Source: an uncultured Prolixibacteraceae bacterium
GTDB taxonomy: Bacteria > Bacteroidota > Bacteroidia > Bacteroidales > Prolixibacteraceae
Direction of reading: 5' to 3'
DNA length: 64,000 bases
Assembly: GCA_913063265.1 (NCBI GenBank)
Contig: CAJXZG010000011.1
Coordinates: 1-64,000 of the forward strand
The notes below the pieces were generated by a model. The model was not told where the DNA came from. It was given only the letters and a program-made list of their open reading frames with translations, and did not search any database. Below are positions 16,925 to 26,559 of the stretch, piece after piece. The stretch's first letter is position 1, and every line of letters starts with the position of its first letter. The translations under genes and the position numbers were made by a program.

Positions 16925-18865
16925 ATGCGAAACTGGAAATTTAATCATATCGATTTTTCTACCTATCCGTATTATGAAGGTAATGATTTGGGTGTGTTTT
17001 GGTCGCCTGAGAAAACTGTAGTAAAAATCTGGGCGCCAACTGCACAGATTGTTGAACTTCGTTTATATAAAGATGGAGATGGAGGTGAGTCATTTTTTAA
17101 AACCAAACTTCAATCAATTGGAAAAGGAATATGGTCGGTGGTTTTAAAAGGCGATTACGAGGGAAAGTTTTATACATTAAAAATAAATGATGGAGACTGG
17201 TTAAATGAAGTACCTGATATTTATGCCCGAAGTGTTGGAGTGAATGGAAAAAGAGGGATGATTTTTGATGCTGAAAAAACCAATCCTGAAAATTGGCAAA
17301 AAGATAAAGGCCCGAAATTATCCAATTTTACTGATGCAATAATCTATGAAACTCATGTACGCGATTTTTCGGTTTCAAAAAACTCAGGCATTGAAAACAA
17401 AGGGAAATATCTGGGATTTACGGAATCAAATACCAAAACGGACAAAGGAATTTCGACCGGTTTGGCACATCTGAAGGAATTGGGAATAACACATGTTCAT
17501 TTGTTGCCGGTTTACGATTTTGCAACGGTTAACGAAAAACAACCTTTTGAAAAATATAACTGGGGATATGATCCTCAAAATTATAATGCACCTGAAGGTT
17601 CGTATTCAAATACACCATCAGATGGAGCAGCCCGGATTAAGGAATTTAAAAAGCTGGTTCAGGCACTGCACAACAATGGAATAGGAGTGATTCTTGATGT
17701 TGTTTATAACCACACCTATTATACAAAAGAGTCGGTTTTTAATCAAACAGTTCCCGGTTACTTTTATCGACAAAAACCTGATGGCAGCTTTTCAAATGCA
17801 TCGGGTTGCGGAAACGAAATTGCATCTGAAAGGGCTATGGTTCGAAAGTATATCATCGATTCATTAAAATATTGGGCACATGAATTTCATATTGATGGAT
17901 TCAGGTTTGATTTAATGGGTATTTACGACCTTGAAACCATGAGAGCCGTTCGTTCAGAATTAGAAAAAGAAGTGCCAGGAATTTTACTTTATGGCGAAGG
18001 ATGGGTTGCTGATCAAAGTCCTATGCCGGAAAAAATGAGAGCAGTAAAAAACAATATCTCCCAGTTACCCGGAATTGCAACTTTTAACGATGATTTTAGA
18101 GATGCTTTAAAAGGAAATCATGGATCAAAAAAAACAAGAGGATTTGTCAGTGGGATAGATTTGCGTGAGGAAGCCGTGAAATTTGGTATTATAGCTGCAA
18201 CCGGTCATCCGCAGATTGTTTATGATTATGTTGAAACTTCAAAAAGTGCATGGGCTGCCGAACCCAATCAGTGTATTAACTATGTCTCCTGTCACGATAA
18301 TTATACGCTTTGGGATAAGTTGAAAATGAGTGTTTCCAGGGCAAAAGATGAAGATTTGCGCAAAATGGTAAAATTGGCAGGTGCCTTAATTTTAACGTCG
18401 CAGGGAGTACCTTTTTTACATGCCGGAGTGGATTTTTGCAGGACAAAGGGCGGGGATGGCAATTCATATAAATCTTCCGATTCGGTAAATCAAATAGATT
18501 GGGACAGAAAAGAGAAATACTTTGATGTTTTTACCTATTTTAAACAGCTTATAAAATTGCGAAAAAATCATCCGGCTTTCAGAATGATTTCTGCAGAGGA
18601 AATACGAAATAACCTGAACTTTTGTACCCAATACCAAACAGGTATTGTTTCGTATTGTATTGAAGGGAAAAAAGCAGGGGATAAATGGGGAAAAATCATT
18701 TTGATATTTAACGGACAAAAAACCGATGTAAAAATTCCATTACCTGAAGGAAATTACCTGCAAATGGTTAAGGCTGACGAGTTTTTTAATAAAAAGTCTG
18801 CTGAATCTGTTTCAGATGAAGTTAAAGTGGAGGGAATTTCTATGTCAATTCTTATCGCTGAATAA
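16925..18865 (+). CDS. pulA: type I pullulanase (GH13)
   Basis: A 646-residue debranching enzyme that cuts alpha-1,6 links in pullulan, glycogen or starch dextrins. It has an N-terminal CBM48-like domain (VKIWAPTAQIVELRLY, about 33-110) and the type I signature YNWGYDP (about 212-218), followed by DVVYNHTY. The GH13 catalytic residues are D329 (FRFDLMG, nucleophile), E358 (YGEGW, acid/base) and D458 (SCHDNY). No signal peptide is present, so it acts in the cytoplasm, probably on stored glycogen or imported maltodextrins. It begins immediately after the stop of the preceding gene and ends tail-to-tail with the next one. Confidence 0.95.
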   Translation: MRNWKFNHIDFSTYPYYEGNDLGVFWSPEKTVVKIWAPTAQIVELRLYKDGDGGESFFKTKLQSIGKGIWSVVLKGDYEGKFYTLKINDGDWLNEVPDIYARSVGVNGKRGMIFDAEKTNPENWQKDKGPKLSNFTDAIIYETHVRDFSVSKNSGIENKGKYLGFTESNTKTDKGISTGLAHLKELGITHVHLLPVYDFATVNEKQPFEKYNWGYDPQNYNAPEGSYSNTPSDGAARIKEFKKLVQALHNNGIGVILDVVYNHTYYTKESVFNQTVPGYFYRQKPDGSFSNASGCGNEIASERAMVRKYIIDSLKYWAHEFHIDGFRFDLMGIYDLETMRAVRSELEKEVPGILLYGEGWVADQSPMPEKMRAVKNNISQLPGIATFNDDFRDALKGNHGSKKTRGFVSGIDLREEAVKFGIIAATGHPQIVYDYVETSKSAWAAEPNQCINYVSCHDNYTLWDKLKMSVSRAKDEDLRKMVKLAGALILTSQGVPFLHAGVDFCRTKGGDGNSYKSSDSVNQIDWDRKEKYFDVFTYFKQLIKLRKNHPAFRMISAEEIRNNLNFCTQYQTGIVSYCIEGKKAGDKWGKIILIFNGQKTDVKIPLPEGNYLQMVKADEFFNKKSAESVSDEVKVEGISMSILIAE

Positions 18866-18866
18866 T

Positions 18867-20120
18867 CTATTTTTCCGATTTTATCAGCATCATTATTCCG
18901 GGCCACATAACTTCTACACCATGTACCATTTGACCATGATGTAGTTGTGTTTTTCCGGTTTTTACAATGTTTTTTCCCTGTTCAAATGCTTCAAGATAGT
19001 TAACAGGAATGTGGTGTTGTTTGTAATCGTAGCGGTTCCCTTCGCGGATAAAAACTAAATTGTCGTTAATATAAATTCCATTAAAATAACCACTGCTCCA
19101 TGTAGTAAATACCATTTTTGCTTCGGTAATTTTTTTGATATCGGAGTTTATAAAAATTGATTCTTCGTGTTCGCCATTGCGCGTAACCCATTGCTGTGGA
19201 ACATCGGTGGGTTTGCAAAGTTCAACCGAATAGGAATTTCTGTTTAGTTCTAACTCGGTAGGTTTAGCGAAATAAGTATAACCCGTTTTTAATTGAATAC
19301 GAACTGAAATTTGAACGGGCTTTTTCTGATCAGGAACCCAACTTAAATCCCAGTTTTGTTCAAACGGTTTGCTTGTTGATGAGCCAATATGATTTATTAT
19401 TTTTCCACGGAAATAATGATAGTGCCAGTCGTAGTAAACTCCGTCTCCATCCCAATCTGGGCCATCGTATTTTGCAATAAAATCAACAGATTCTATTTTG
19501 TTTTTATCTGCACCGGAAACAGAACAAATTATTTCATTCTCCGAAGTTTGAAATGCCTCAATCTCAAATTTTAATTTTTCAGGTTGTTTATAATAGATTC
19601 TGAAAATTACTCCATAAATCAGATTCTGTGGCCAGTTCCAATGTTGTGCAGTATCCACTTCCATTGAAAAGTAATTGTCACCTCCATTTTTGAATTCGCT
19701 TACCGGCACTGTAACTACCGGGTAAAAATGATGCATATAAAGTTCCTGGGGTTCTGGAATATCAGGTGATTCAGGGAAAGAATATTGTTTGCCACCATTC
19801 AAAGCAATTCTTAGATTTTTAGTATCGTCGTGGCATAACACCTTTTCAGCAATAATTTCGGCTTTAACTGCATTTTCAAGATCTATATTCTGATCGATGA
19901 AGATCTTTTCTCCGTCCAGGTTTAAATCGGGATAATTCTCGGGCTGTAAAATGTAATCAAACCTGCCACCTACACGTAAAAATTTACTGTTTCCGTCTGC
20001 ATCGGGTGTTGTCCAAACATATTCTTTAAAATAATCTCCGGGTTTTGGCTGGGCTTGTGTTTTTTTGCCAACAATCGCAGTAAATAATATTATAAAAAGG
20101 AATGGATAACATGGTTTCAT
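18867..20120 (-). CDS. secreted protein of unknown function
   Basis: A 417-residue protein with a signal peptide (MKPCYPFLFIILFTAIVGKKTQAQ). It is rich in Trp, Tyr and His and predicted to be largely beta, for example HWNWPQNLIYGVIFRIYYKQP and DWDGDGVYYDWHYHYF. The acidic DWDGDG stretch could bind calcium. The final part (ITEAKMVFTTWSSGYFNGIYIND) resembles a jelly-roll, carbohydrate-binding type of fold. I do not recognise a family. Its position among glycosidase genes suggests a role in polysaccharide handling, which is inference only. Confidence 0.7.
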   Translation of the reverse strand: MKPCYPFLFIILFTAIVGKKTQAQPKPGDYFKEYVWTTPDADGNSKFLRVGGRFDYILQPENYPDLNLDGEKIFIDQNIDLENAVKAEIIAEKVLCHDDTKNLRIALNGGKQYSFPESPDIPEPQELYMHHFYPVVTVPVSEFKNGGDNYFSMEVDTAQHWNWPQNLIYGVIFRIYYKQPEKLKFEIEAFQTSENEIICSVSGADKNKIESVDFIAKYDGPDWDGDGVYYDWHYHYFRGKIINHIGSSTSKPFEQNWDLSWVPDQKKPVQISVRIQLKTGYTYFAKPTELELNRNSYSVELCKPTDVPQQWVTRNGEHEESIFINSDIKKITEAKMVFTTWSSGYFNGIYINDNLVFIREGNRYDYKQHHIPVNYLEAFEQGKNIVKTGKTQLHHGQMVHGVEVMWPGIMMLIKSEK

Positions 20121-20502
20121 TTTCAGATAGTTTTAGTGTTTAATCGGTAAAAGTTTATTACAATTTTATTAAATCTAATAATTGAGATTTATTTATAAAT
20201 CACTAAAATAAGACTAATTATTTATACCAAATAAAAGTGTATTCAAGTTTGAATGATATTTTATTTTCACAATTACTTTATATACCTTAAATTTATATAA
20301 CATAAAATATTTAAAGCTTCTATTAACAAGATTTTAGTTGTAGTTACCTGGATTAAGTATTTTATAAATAGCCGGTTGTGATAAAGCCACAGACTTTCAT
20401 GAGAAAGTGACTAAATTTTTTGATGGATAGTTTAGGGAAAATGAATAAATATTTCCCTTTTGTAATAAATAACGATTATTCACAAATTAAAACTGTGTTA
20501 TC
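20121..20502. other. 382-nt divergent intergenic region
   Basis: Very AT-rich DNA between a minus-strand secreted protein and a plus-strand small gene. The only structure I see is a short hairpin ACTTTC-ATGA-GAAAGT near 20393-20408. It presumably holds both promoters, but neither has a clean TAnnTTTG box. Confidence 0.5.
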
Positions 20503-20718
20503 ATGACTATTAAATTTCGAAATCTGGATATTTCAATAAACACGAAATTTTTATCAGGAGGAGAAGAATTGTTTGTAAAACGATTGATAGAAAAGTCAAA
20601 AAAAGGAAACGAACTTAAAACGAGCGAAAGCAACTTTTTACTTTCTATGGCGAGACGTTGTGAAGCATTTTTACAAAATTCAGTAAGTGAGGTGAAAGTT
20701 CAGTTATTTTATAACTGA
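20503..20718 (+). CDS. small protein, first of a paralogous pair
   Basis: A 71-residue cytoplasmic protein of no family I know. It aligns over about 50 residues with the product of the next gene: FRNLDISINTKFLSGGEELF here against VQNIKFEINSKKLSNWEEFL there, then matching LxxxS/NFLLSMARRCEAF and KTFAFEMALKSS. The shared pattern is a short beta hairpin, then two helices. The final 14 residues are unique to this copy. The gene pair stands between two carbohydrate genes on the other strand. The paralogy, not homology to anything named, is the evidence that both are real. Confidence 0.7.
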   Translation: MTIKFRNLDISINTKFLSGGEELFVKRLIEKSKKGNELKTSESNFLLSMARRCEAFLQNSVSEVKVQLFYN

Positions 20719-20780
20719 TAAATATTGAAATATCTGATTTGGTTTTTTGATTTTAATCCATTCAATAAACTATTGGCAAC

Positions 20781-20969
20781 ATGAAAAACGAAATAAGTAT
20801 AGAAGTACAAAATATAAAATTTGAAATCAATTCGAAAAAGCTCTCTAACTGGGAAGAGTTTCTTTTAAAATTATTGGTTGATAAAACCAATTTTGGTTTA
20901 GGCCTGGATAAAAAAGAAAAAACCTTTGCCTTTGAAATGGCATTAAAATCATCCAACAGGTTGAATTAA
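20781..20969 (+). CDS. small protein, second of a paralogous pair
   Basis: A 62-residue cytoplasmic protein beginning MKNEISIEVQNIKFEIN, clearly related to the 71-residue protein 62 nt upstream (see that entry). It is rich in Lys, Glu and Phe and has no Cys, signal peptide or membrane segment. Most probably the two are cotranscribed products of a tandem duplication that has diverged strongly. It ends 55 nt before the convergent GH95 gene. No function is assigned. Confidence 0.68.
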   Translation: MKNEISIEVQNIKFEINSKKLSNWEEFLLKLLVDKTNFGLGLDKKEKTFAFEMALKSSNRLN

Positions 20970-21024
20970 CTGCACTGAACTAAATTAAACATTTATCACC
21001 TTAAAATAGGAACTAAGAACATTT

Positions 21025-23403
21025 CTAACTAAAATCATAACTATCAAAAATAATTTTATCTCCAGGCTTTGTTTTACGCGAAATTATTTTACCATTATAT
21101 CGTAGATTCAAATTATTTCCTTTTAAAGAAATTAATTCGACAGAATTCAATTTATTATTTTCCCAGCTAATTGAAACCTCAAAAGCTCCTCTGCCTTTGA
21201 GTCCTGTAATTTTTCCTTTCTTATAAACCAAAGGTAAAGCAGGTAAAATATCAAGGATATAATCTCCCTTATCGGTTCTTAAATGAGATTGCAATAGCAT
21301 TTCTGTTAATCCTGATGTATAACCAAAATTTCCATCGATCTGAAAAGGCGGGTGACCATCAAAAAGGTTATCATACATTGATTTTTGAAAAAGAAGCTGA
21401 ATATGTTCATGTGCCATTTCTCCATCCAAAAGTCGTGCACTGCAATTGATCAACCAGGCACGGCTCCAGCCGGTTCCGGCTCCGCCATGATTCAATCGAT
21501 ATTCCAGTGTTTTTCGAACTGCCTCAAAAATTTCAGGTGTTTTATCTTGCGAGACCTGCACTCCCGGATGAAAACCGTATAAATGCGACATGTGCCGATG
21601 TCCCGGTTCTGGTTCTTTGTACTCTCTGTCCCATTCCAGAATTCGACCATCGCTGCCCAATACAAATCCGGGACGCAACTGTTGTCTTTGTTTTTTAATT
21701 TTTTCCACGAATAAATCATTGATTTTGAGTACGGCACAGGTTTCAATAAAATTATCAAATACTTCAGCAATAACCTGCTGGTCCATTGCACTTCCCAGAC
21801 AGAGTGCACCCTGTTTCCCATCCTCAGTAAAATAACGGTTTTCAGGTGAGGTTGAAGGTGCTGAAATTAACATTCCATCTCTGGGATCTTCAATAATCCA
21901 GTCGCTGTAAAATTTTGCTACTTCACGAATTGCAGGATAGGCCCTTTCTTTTAAAAACTGTTTGTCTTGTGTAAATTCGAAATGTTGCCAGTAGTGCTGC
22001 ATCATCCAGCCAGCTGCTCCCATTGAACTCCCCCAGTAAGCAGTTGCCGCTCTCATCCACGGAGCTGCCCATAAATCGGTTGCATGAGGGAAAAAAGTTC
22101 CTTTACAACCAAAATTTTTAGCGGCTACTTCTTTGCCCGTTTCAACAAGTTTATCCGTAAAGTCAAATAAGGGCATGTTTAGTTCATCAAGGTTGGTCAT
22201 GTTGGCCGGCCAGTAGTTCATTTGCAGGTTAATATTCAGGTGGTAATCAGCATTCCAGGGTGCAGCAATATGCTTATTCCAGAGTCCCTGTAAGTTGGCC
22301 GGATTTGTTCCTGTACGGGAGGAGCCTATTAGTAAATACCTTCCGTACTGATATAGTAAAGTTTCCATTCCTAAATCAATGGAATCATTTTTCATTCGCT
22401 CCAGACGTTTATCCGTCGGTAAAGAATCCAGTACCTGATCACCAAGCGACAGCATCACCTTTGAAAAATATTTCTGATGATCGGCAATATGTGTATTTTC
22501 TATTTCCAAAGGATCAGCACTTTCTATCGCTGCCAAATCCTTTTTATTCTGAGTTGAAAAATCAGTATAGTAAAAGGAAGAATTGGAAACCACGTAAATG
22601 CTTGCTTTTCCTACATTTTTTAGTTCAAGGTAATCTAAGCCCCTTAGAATTTCGCCATCAGAATTTTGAATTTTCAGGCAAGTTTCAAATTTCACTCCCT
22701 CCAGAATAGGAGCTGGTTTCGAATCAAAACTTCCCCCTCTTTGAGTAACCATTCCATTCATTAGTAAAAGTCCATTTTCACTGGTTTTTACCGTTACAGT
22801 AGCATGTCCTTCATCATCCGGACGAGAAAGTTTAATTTTCCCGTTTAATCCTTCAGGAGCTTCAGTACTAAGTTCAATTACAATTACCTTGTGTGGATTC
22901 GAAACAAATATTTTTTCAGAGAATCGATTCCCGTTGGTTTTATAGGAAACTGTTGATATTGCTTTGTTTAGATCCAGTTCACGACGATACTCCGAAATAT
23001 TTTTATGACCGAATTCAATAAATAAATCACCTAGTGTTTGATGCGAACGGGTTACTCCTTTCCTGGAAAATTTTTCAACAATCAAATTATCAGCTTCAGA
23101 AATTTTCCCTTCAAAGAGGAGACTTCTTGCAAATTCCAAATCTTCTTTTGTTCCATCTGTAATGCCCCATCCGGTTTCAGCGGGCCACATCGAATCATCG
23201 TTTAATTGTATTCGTTCAGTTCCTGTTTTTCCAAAAACCATAACACCTAATTTTCCGTTCCCGAGTGGTAAAGCTTCTTCCCATTTTTGAGCTGGTTTCT
23301 CGTACCAGAGTATTAGAGAATCTTCTTCAGAATTGATTTTTTGTTTGCACGAGAACTGTATAAGAATAAGTATTCCCAGGCAAAAGAAATTCAAGTTTTT
23401 CAT
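21025..23403 (-). CDS. GH95 family alpha-L-fucosidase-type lipoprotein
   Basis: A 792-residue lipoprotein (signal ending IQFSC, Cys19). N-terminal beta domain: WEEALPLGNGKLGVMVFGKTGTERIQLNDDSMW, the hallmark opening of GH95. The (alpha/alpha)6 barrel contains NLQGLWNKHIAAPWNADYHLNINLQ (split here as separate motifs NLQGLWN and ADYHLNINLQMNYW, whose Asn residues bind and activate the catalytic water), SAPSTSPENRY, and HRHMSHLYGFHPG. The family inverts alpha-1,2-L-fucosides or alpha-L-galactosides in host or algal glycans. It would act at the outer membrane or in the periplasm. It is a single gene without adjoining SusCD. Confidence 0.92.
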   Translation of the reverse strand: MKNLNFFCLGILILIQFSCKQKINSEEDSLILWYEKPAQKWEEALPLGNGKLGVMVFGKTGTERIQLNDDSMWPAETGWGITDGTKEDLEFARSLLFEGKISEADNLIVEKFSRKGVTRSHQTLGDLFIEFGHKNISEYRRELDLNKAISTVSYKTNGNRFSEKIFVSNPHKVIVIELSTEAPEGLNGKIKLSRPDDEGHATVTVKTSENGLLLMNGMVTQRGGSFDSKPAPILEGVKFETCLKIQNSDGEILRGLDYLELKNVGKASIYVVSNSSFYYTDFSTQNKKDLAAIESADPLEIENTHIADHQKYFSKVMLSLGDQVLDSLPTDKRLERMKNDSIDLGMETLLYQYGRYLLIGSSRTGTNPANLQGLWNKHIAAPWNADYHLNINLQMNYWPANMTNLDELNMPLFDFTDKLVETGKEVAAKNFGCKGTFFPHATDLWAAPWMRAATAYWGSSMGAAGWMMQHYWQHFEFTQDKQFLKERAYPAIREVAKFYSDWIIEDPRDGMLISAPSTSPENRYFTEDGKQGALCLGSAMDQQVIAEVFDNFIETCAVLKINDLFVEKIKKQRQQLRPGFVLGSDGRILEWDREYKEPEPGHRHMSHLYGFHPGVQVSQDKTPEIFEAVRKTLEYRLNHGGAGTGWSRAWLINCSARLLDGEMAHEHIQLLFQKSMYDNLFDGHPPFQIDGNFGYTSGLTEMLLQSHLRTDKGDYILDILPALPLVYKKGKITGLKGRGAFEVSISWENNKLNSVELISLKGNNLNLRYNGKIISRKTKPGDKIIFDSYDFS

Positions 23404-23598
23404 GTGGTACGATTTAGTTTAATGATTAATAACAAATATAATTGAATCTTAAACATATAAACATCTAATTAAATTCTGAGAACTGTTTAACTATTTAAAG
23501 TCATAATAATTTTACTTTCATAAACGGATTTGTCAGAATTTATCCAAACATTTGATAGTATATTTAAGTGATTTAAAAATCAGCATATCATTAATCTT

Positions 23599-24711
23599 AT
23601 GAAGAATGTTTTAATCATGTTTACATTATTCATTCTGTTTGGTTTTTTAGATGTTCAAAACAAAAAATCTAAATTATCCTCATCGCTTACGGTTGGAGTT
23701 TATTACTATCCCTGGTATGGTGGTTCTGATTTCCATGGGCGAAAATACTTAAGGGAAAAACTTGTTCCTGTTCAAACACCTGAGTTGGGTGAATATAAAG
23801 ATACAGATCCGGAAATAATTCGTCAACACCTCGAATGGTCCAGATATGCGGGAATAGGACTTTGGGTTACCAGTTGGTGGGGACCAGGCAGAATGATCGA
23901 TAAAACGACAAAGGATCACATTCTTACCCATCCCGATTTAGATGATATGAAAATAGCCTTGTTTTATGAAACATCGGGGCGTATGAAAGATTTTACAGAT
24001 GATAATAATGTTGCTTCAGATATAAAATATATTGCCCAAAATTATTTCGACCATCCAAATTATTATACCATTGATGGACGACCTGTACTTTTTGTTTATT
24101 TAACCCGTGTATTGGCCAGAAACGGAAATCTTGCATCAACAATGGATTTAATGAGAGATGCGGCTGCTGAGGAAGGTTATGAAATTTATATCATTGGTGA
24201 TCAGGTATTTGGTAATCCACCTGCAACTACAAATGATATTGCTCTTTTGGATGGAATAACCAACTACGATGTTTATGGCAGTTCGAATAGCAAAATGTTT
24301 GCTACACAAAAGAAGGTTGAAAATTATTATAATGACCAGGCAGAATGGAAAGCAATGGCTGAGAAAGTAAGTGCAGGATTTATTCCAGCAGCTTCTCCCG
24401 GATATAATGACAGGGGTGTTAGGGAAGGTCATGAACCTCTTTCCAGGAAACTTACCAAAGACGATGAATTTGGTTCACTTTTTAAAGCAATGTTGACCAA
24501 TGCGGTAAAACTTACTGATGAAAGAACAGGAAATCTGTTGATGATAAATTCATGGAATGAATGGCATGAAGACACTCAAATAGAACCGGTTAAAATTGCA
24601 CCTCCGACTAATAAAGATAACAGCGATTCAGGTATCGAATATACTATGGGTGTAGCGCACGAAGGATATGGAATTCGTTATTTGGATATTTTAAAAGAGC
24701 TAACAAAATAA
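23599..24711 (+). CDS. GH99-like glycosidase/endo-mannosidase family protein
   Basis: A 370-residue secreted protein with an N-terminal hydrophobic signal (VLIMFTLFILFGFLDVQ). Typical GH99-like motifs are VGVYYYPWYGG near the N terminus, GIGLWVTSWWGPG, FETSGR-type strands, YYTIDGRPVLFVY and SWNEWHEDTQIEP near the C terminus, whose Glu residues fit the catalytic position of the family. GH99 cleaves internal alpha-mannoside links. This branch is diverse, so the substrate is not assigned. The gene is divergent from GH95 and ends 19 nt from the convergent LytTR gene. Confidence 0.85.
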   Translation: MKNVLIMFTLFILFGFLDVQNKKSKLSSSLTVGVYYYPWYGGSDFHGRKYLREKLVPVQTPELGEYKDTDPEIIRQHLEWSRYAGIGLWVTSWWGPGRMIDKTTKDHILTHPDLDDMKIALFYETSGRMKDFTDDNNVASDIKYIAQNYFDHPNYYTIDGRPVLFVYLTRVLARNGNLASTMDLMRDAAAEEGYEIYIIGDQVFGNPPATTNDIALLDGITNYDVYGSSNSKMFATQKKVENYYNDQAEWKAMAEKVSAGFIPAASPGYNDRGVREGHEPLSRKLTKDDEFGSLFKAMLTNAVKLTDERTGNLLMINSWNEWHEDTQIEPVKIAPPTNKDNSDSGIEYTMGVAHEGYGIRYLDILKELTK

Positions 24712-24730
24712 AATATCAGAGAAAAAGAAC

Positions 24731-25462
24731 CTATCCCATAAAATTTGAATCCAAAAAATTCTGGAATTTTTCTTTGTAGTTATCCGAAACGGGGATTCTT
24801 ACTTTATCATCAAAAACAATTCGAAAGCGTTCTACCGTGGTAACTTTATCAAGATTAACGATGTATGAACGGTGTACCCGCATAAACTTTTCAGCCGGCA
24901 ACTTTTCTTCCAAAGATTTTATGCTGAGTAAGGTCATAACAGGTTTTTGCCCAATATGGTGAATACGCACATATTCTTTCATTCCTTCGATATAGAGAAT
25001 GTCATTTAGGTTGATACGAACAATTTTATATTCCGATTTAATAAACAGAAATTCGTCGTTGTTTTCCAGCTTTTCCGGTTTTTGATTTGATTTCTGAATC
25101 AACTCAAACTGATTTCGGGCTTTTGTTGCAGCTACAGAAAATTCTGTAAATGAGAAAGGTTTTAATAAGTAATCCAGAGCATCAACTTTAAATCCTTCCA
25201 ATGCATATTCATTGTATGCCGTTGTAAAAATCAGCAAGGGTTTTTGCGCAAGTGATTTTACAAATTCCAAACCATTTAAATCGGGCATATTAATATCTAC
25301 AAACATTAAATCAACCTTTTGTTTTTCTAATATTTCAAAAGCTTCAAATGCACTCGAACATTCACCAACCAACTCCAAAAATGGTAATTTCCGGATGTAA
25401 ACCGCTATTTGTTGCAAAGCAAACGGTTCATCGTCGATTGCTATACATTTTAATCTACTCAT
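24731..25462 (-). CDS. LytTR-family response regulator
   Basis: A 243-residue regulator. The receiver domain (about 1-120) has the acidic pair IDDEP (D10, D11), the phospho-acceptor D56 in LMFVDINMPDLNG, TTAYNEYA and the Lys of YLLKPF. The LytTR DNA-binding domain (about 138-240) shows DILYIEGMKEYVRIH and MRVHRSYIVNLDKV. It overlaps the upstream kinase gene by 8 nt, forming a two-component pair. Neither partner sits beside an obvious target operon, so the regulon is unknown. Confidence 0.95.
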   Translation of the reverse strand: MSRLKCIAIDDEPFALQQIAVYIRKLPFLELVGECSSAFEAFEILEKQKVDLMFVDINMPDLNGLEFVKSLAQKPLLIFTTAYNEYALEGFKVDALDYLLKPFSFTEFSVAATKARNQFELIQKSNQKPEKLENNDEFLFIKSEYKIVRINLNDILYIEGMKEYVRIHHIGQKPVMTLLSIKSLEEKLPAEKFMRVHRSYIVNLDKVTTVERFRIVFDDKVRIPVSDNYKEKFQNFLDSNFMG

Positions 25463-26558
25463 ATATTGGCAGTTTAATATTTATATCAAAAGTTTCTTCT
25501 GTATCATTTTCTTGCAGAATGTAATGCCTACCGTACAATAAATCAAGTCTTTTTTTAAGATTTTCCAATCCCAGTCCGCCCGTTTCTATAATTCCGTTAT
25601 CGTTTGATTGTTTACTGTTTTTAATTCTAAACCACAGGTTATTATTTTCAGTTCTTAAAATGATTTCAATAAACGATTTCTTTTGATAACTAACTCCATG
25701 TTTAAAGGCATTTTCCAAAAGCGATGTAAAAAGCATGGGTGGAATTTCAATATTTGGTATTTTTTCAGGGAAGGATAATTTAATTGATACCTTCGACGTA
25801 AATCTTAATTTCATTAAATCAACATAACTTTTAATGAACTCAATTTCTTTGGAAAGTGTGGTTTTTCCCAATTCAGAATCATACAATAAATAACGCATCA
25901 GTTTCGATAATTGAATCACGGATTCTTTTGCATCTTCTGAATTTATATCTATAAGCGCATGAATATTATTTAGAGTATTCATAAAAAAGTGAGGGCTTAC
26001 CTGATTTTTCAGAAAGGCCAGCTCGCTTTCAAGTTTCTGTTTTTCCAGTTCTTTGTTTTTTTGTTCTTCGTCCTGCCATTTAATGGTAATTTTTATTGCT
26101 GCATTAAATCCGATTACCAAAACTGAAGTAATAAAATCTTCAAACAACAAAAGCAGCCCGGTCCTTAGTTTCATTGAACCGGGAGGTGGAATATTACCCA
26201 AAGGTTTTTGTTGAGGTGGAGGAAGGTCTTTTATTTCAGGTAAAAAACCTCTCGATGGACCGACTTCTCTTCCAATAAAAATTGTAATAAAACTAATTCC
26301 AATAATCAGCAAAAGTGTCAAACCAAAGTAATAGAGGTATTTTTTTTGAATAAAAAACAGCGGAAAGAGGATATAGTTATGAAACAGGAAAACAAACAGA
26401 AAGGGAATTATTTTTACCCATTCACGGGTAACCCGGTTCCAGTCAACGCCATCAGATCTTTGCGAAAAGAATACAGGCATTAAAAAAATAATCAGCCAAA
26501 TAACCAGGTAAATTATCGACTCACCGCGTTTTATTTTTGCTGAATAACTCATTTTCAT
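25455..26558 (-). CDS. LytS/YehU-type sensor histidine kinase
   Basis: A 367-residue membrane kinase. Three or four hydrophobic segments lie within about residues 14-160, with a Pro-rich extracytoplasmic or loop stretch (LPPPQQKPLGNIPPPG). A coiled linker (EEQKNKELEKQKLESELAFL) leads to the His-kinase motif KNQVSPHFFMNTLNNIHAL, whose His is the phosphorylation site, and an ATPase domain with PPMLFTSLLENAFKHG and GGLGLENLKKRL. The start lies 1 nt after the natural stop of the (frameshifted) aat gene, so the three genes form one operon. A second ATG two codons in is also possible. Confidence 0.93.
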   Translation of the reverse strand: MKMSYSAKIKRGESIIYLVIWLIIFLMPVFFSQRSDGVDWNRVTREWVKIIPFLFVFLFHNYILFPLFFIQKKYLYYFGLTLLLIIGISFITIFIGREVGPSRGFLPEIKDLPPPQQKPLGNIPPPGSMKLRTGLLLLFEDFITSVLVIGFNAAIKITIKWQDEEQKNKELEKQKLESELAFLKNQVSPHFFMNTLNNIHALIDINSEDAKESVIQLSKLMRYLLYDSELGKTTLSKEIEFIKSYVDLMKLRFTSKVSIKLSFPEKIPNIEIPPMLFTSLLENAFKHGVSYQKKSFIEIILRTENNNLWFRIKNSKQSNDNGIIETGGLGLENLKKRLDLLYGRHYILQENDTEETFDINIKLPIYE

Positions 26559-26559
26559 A

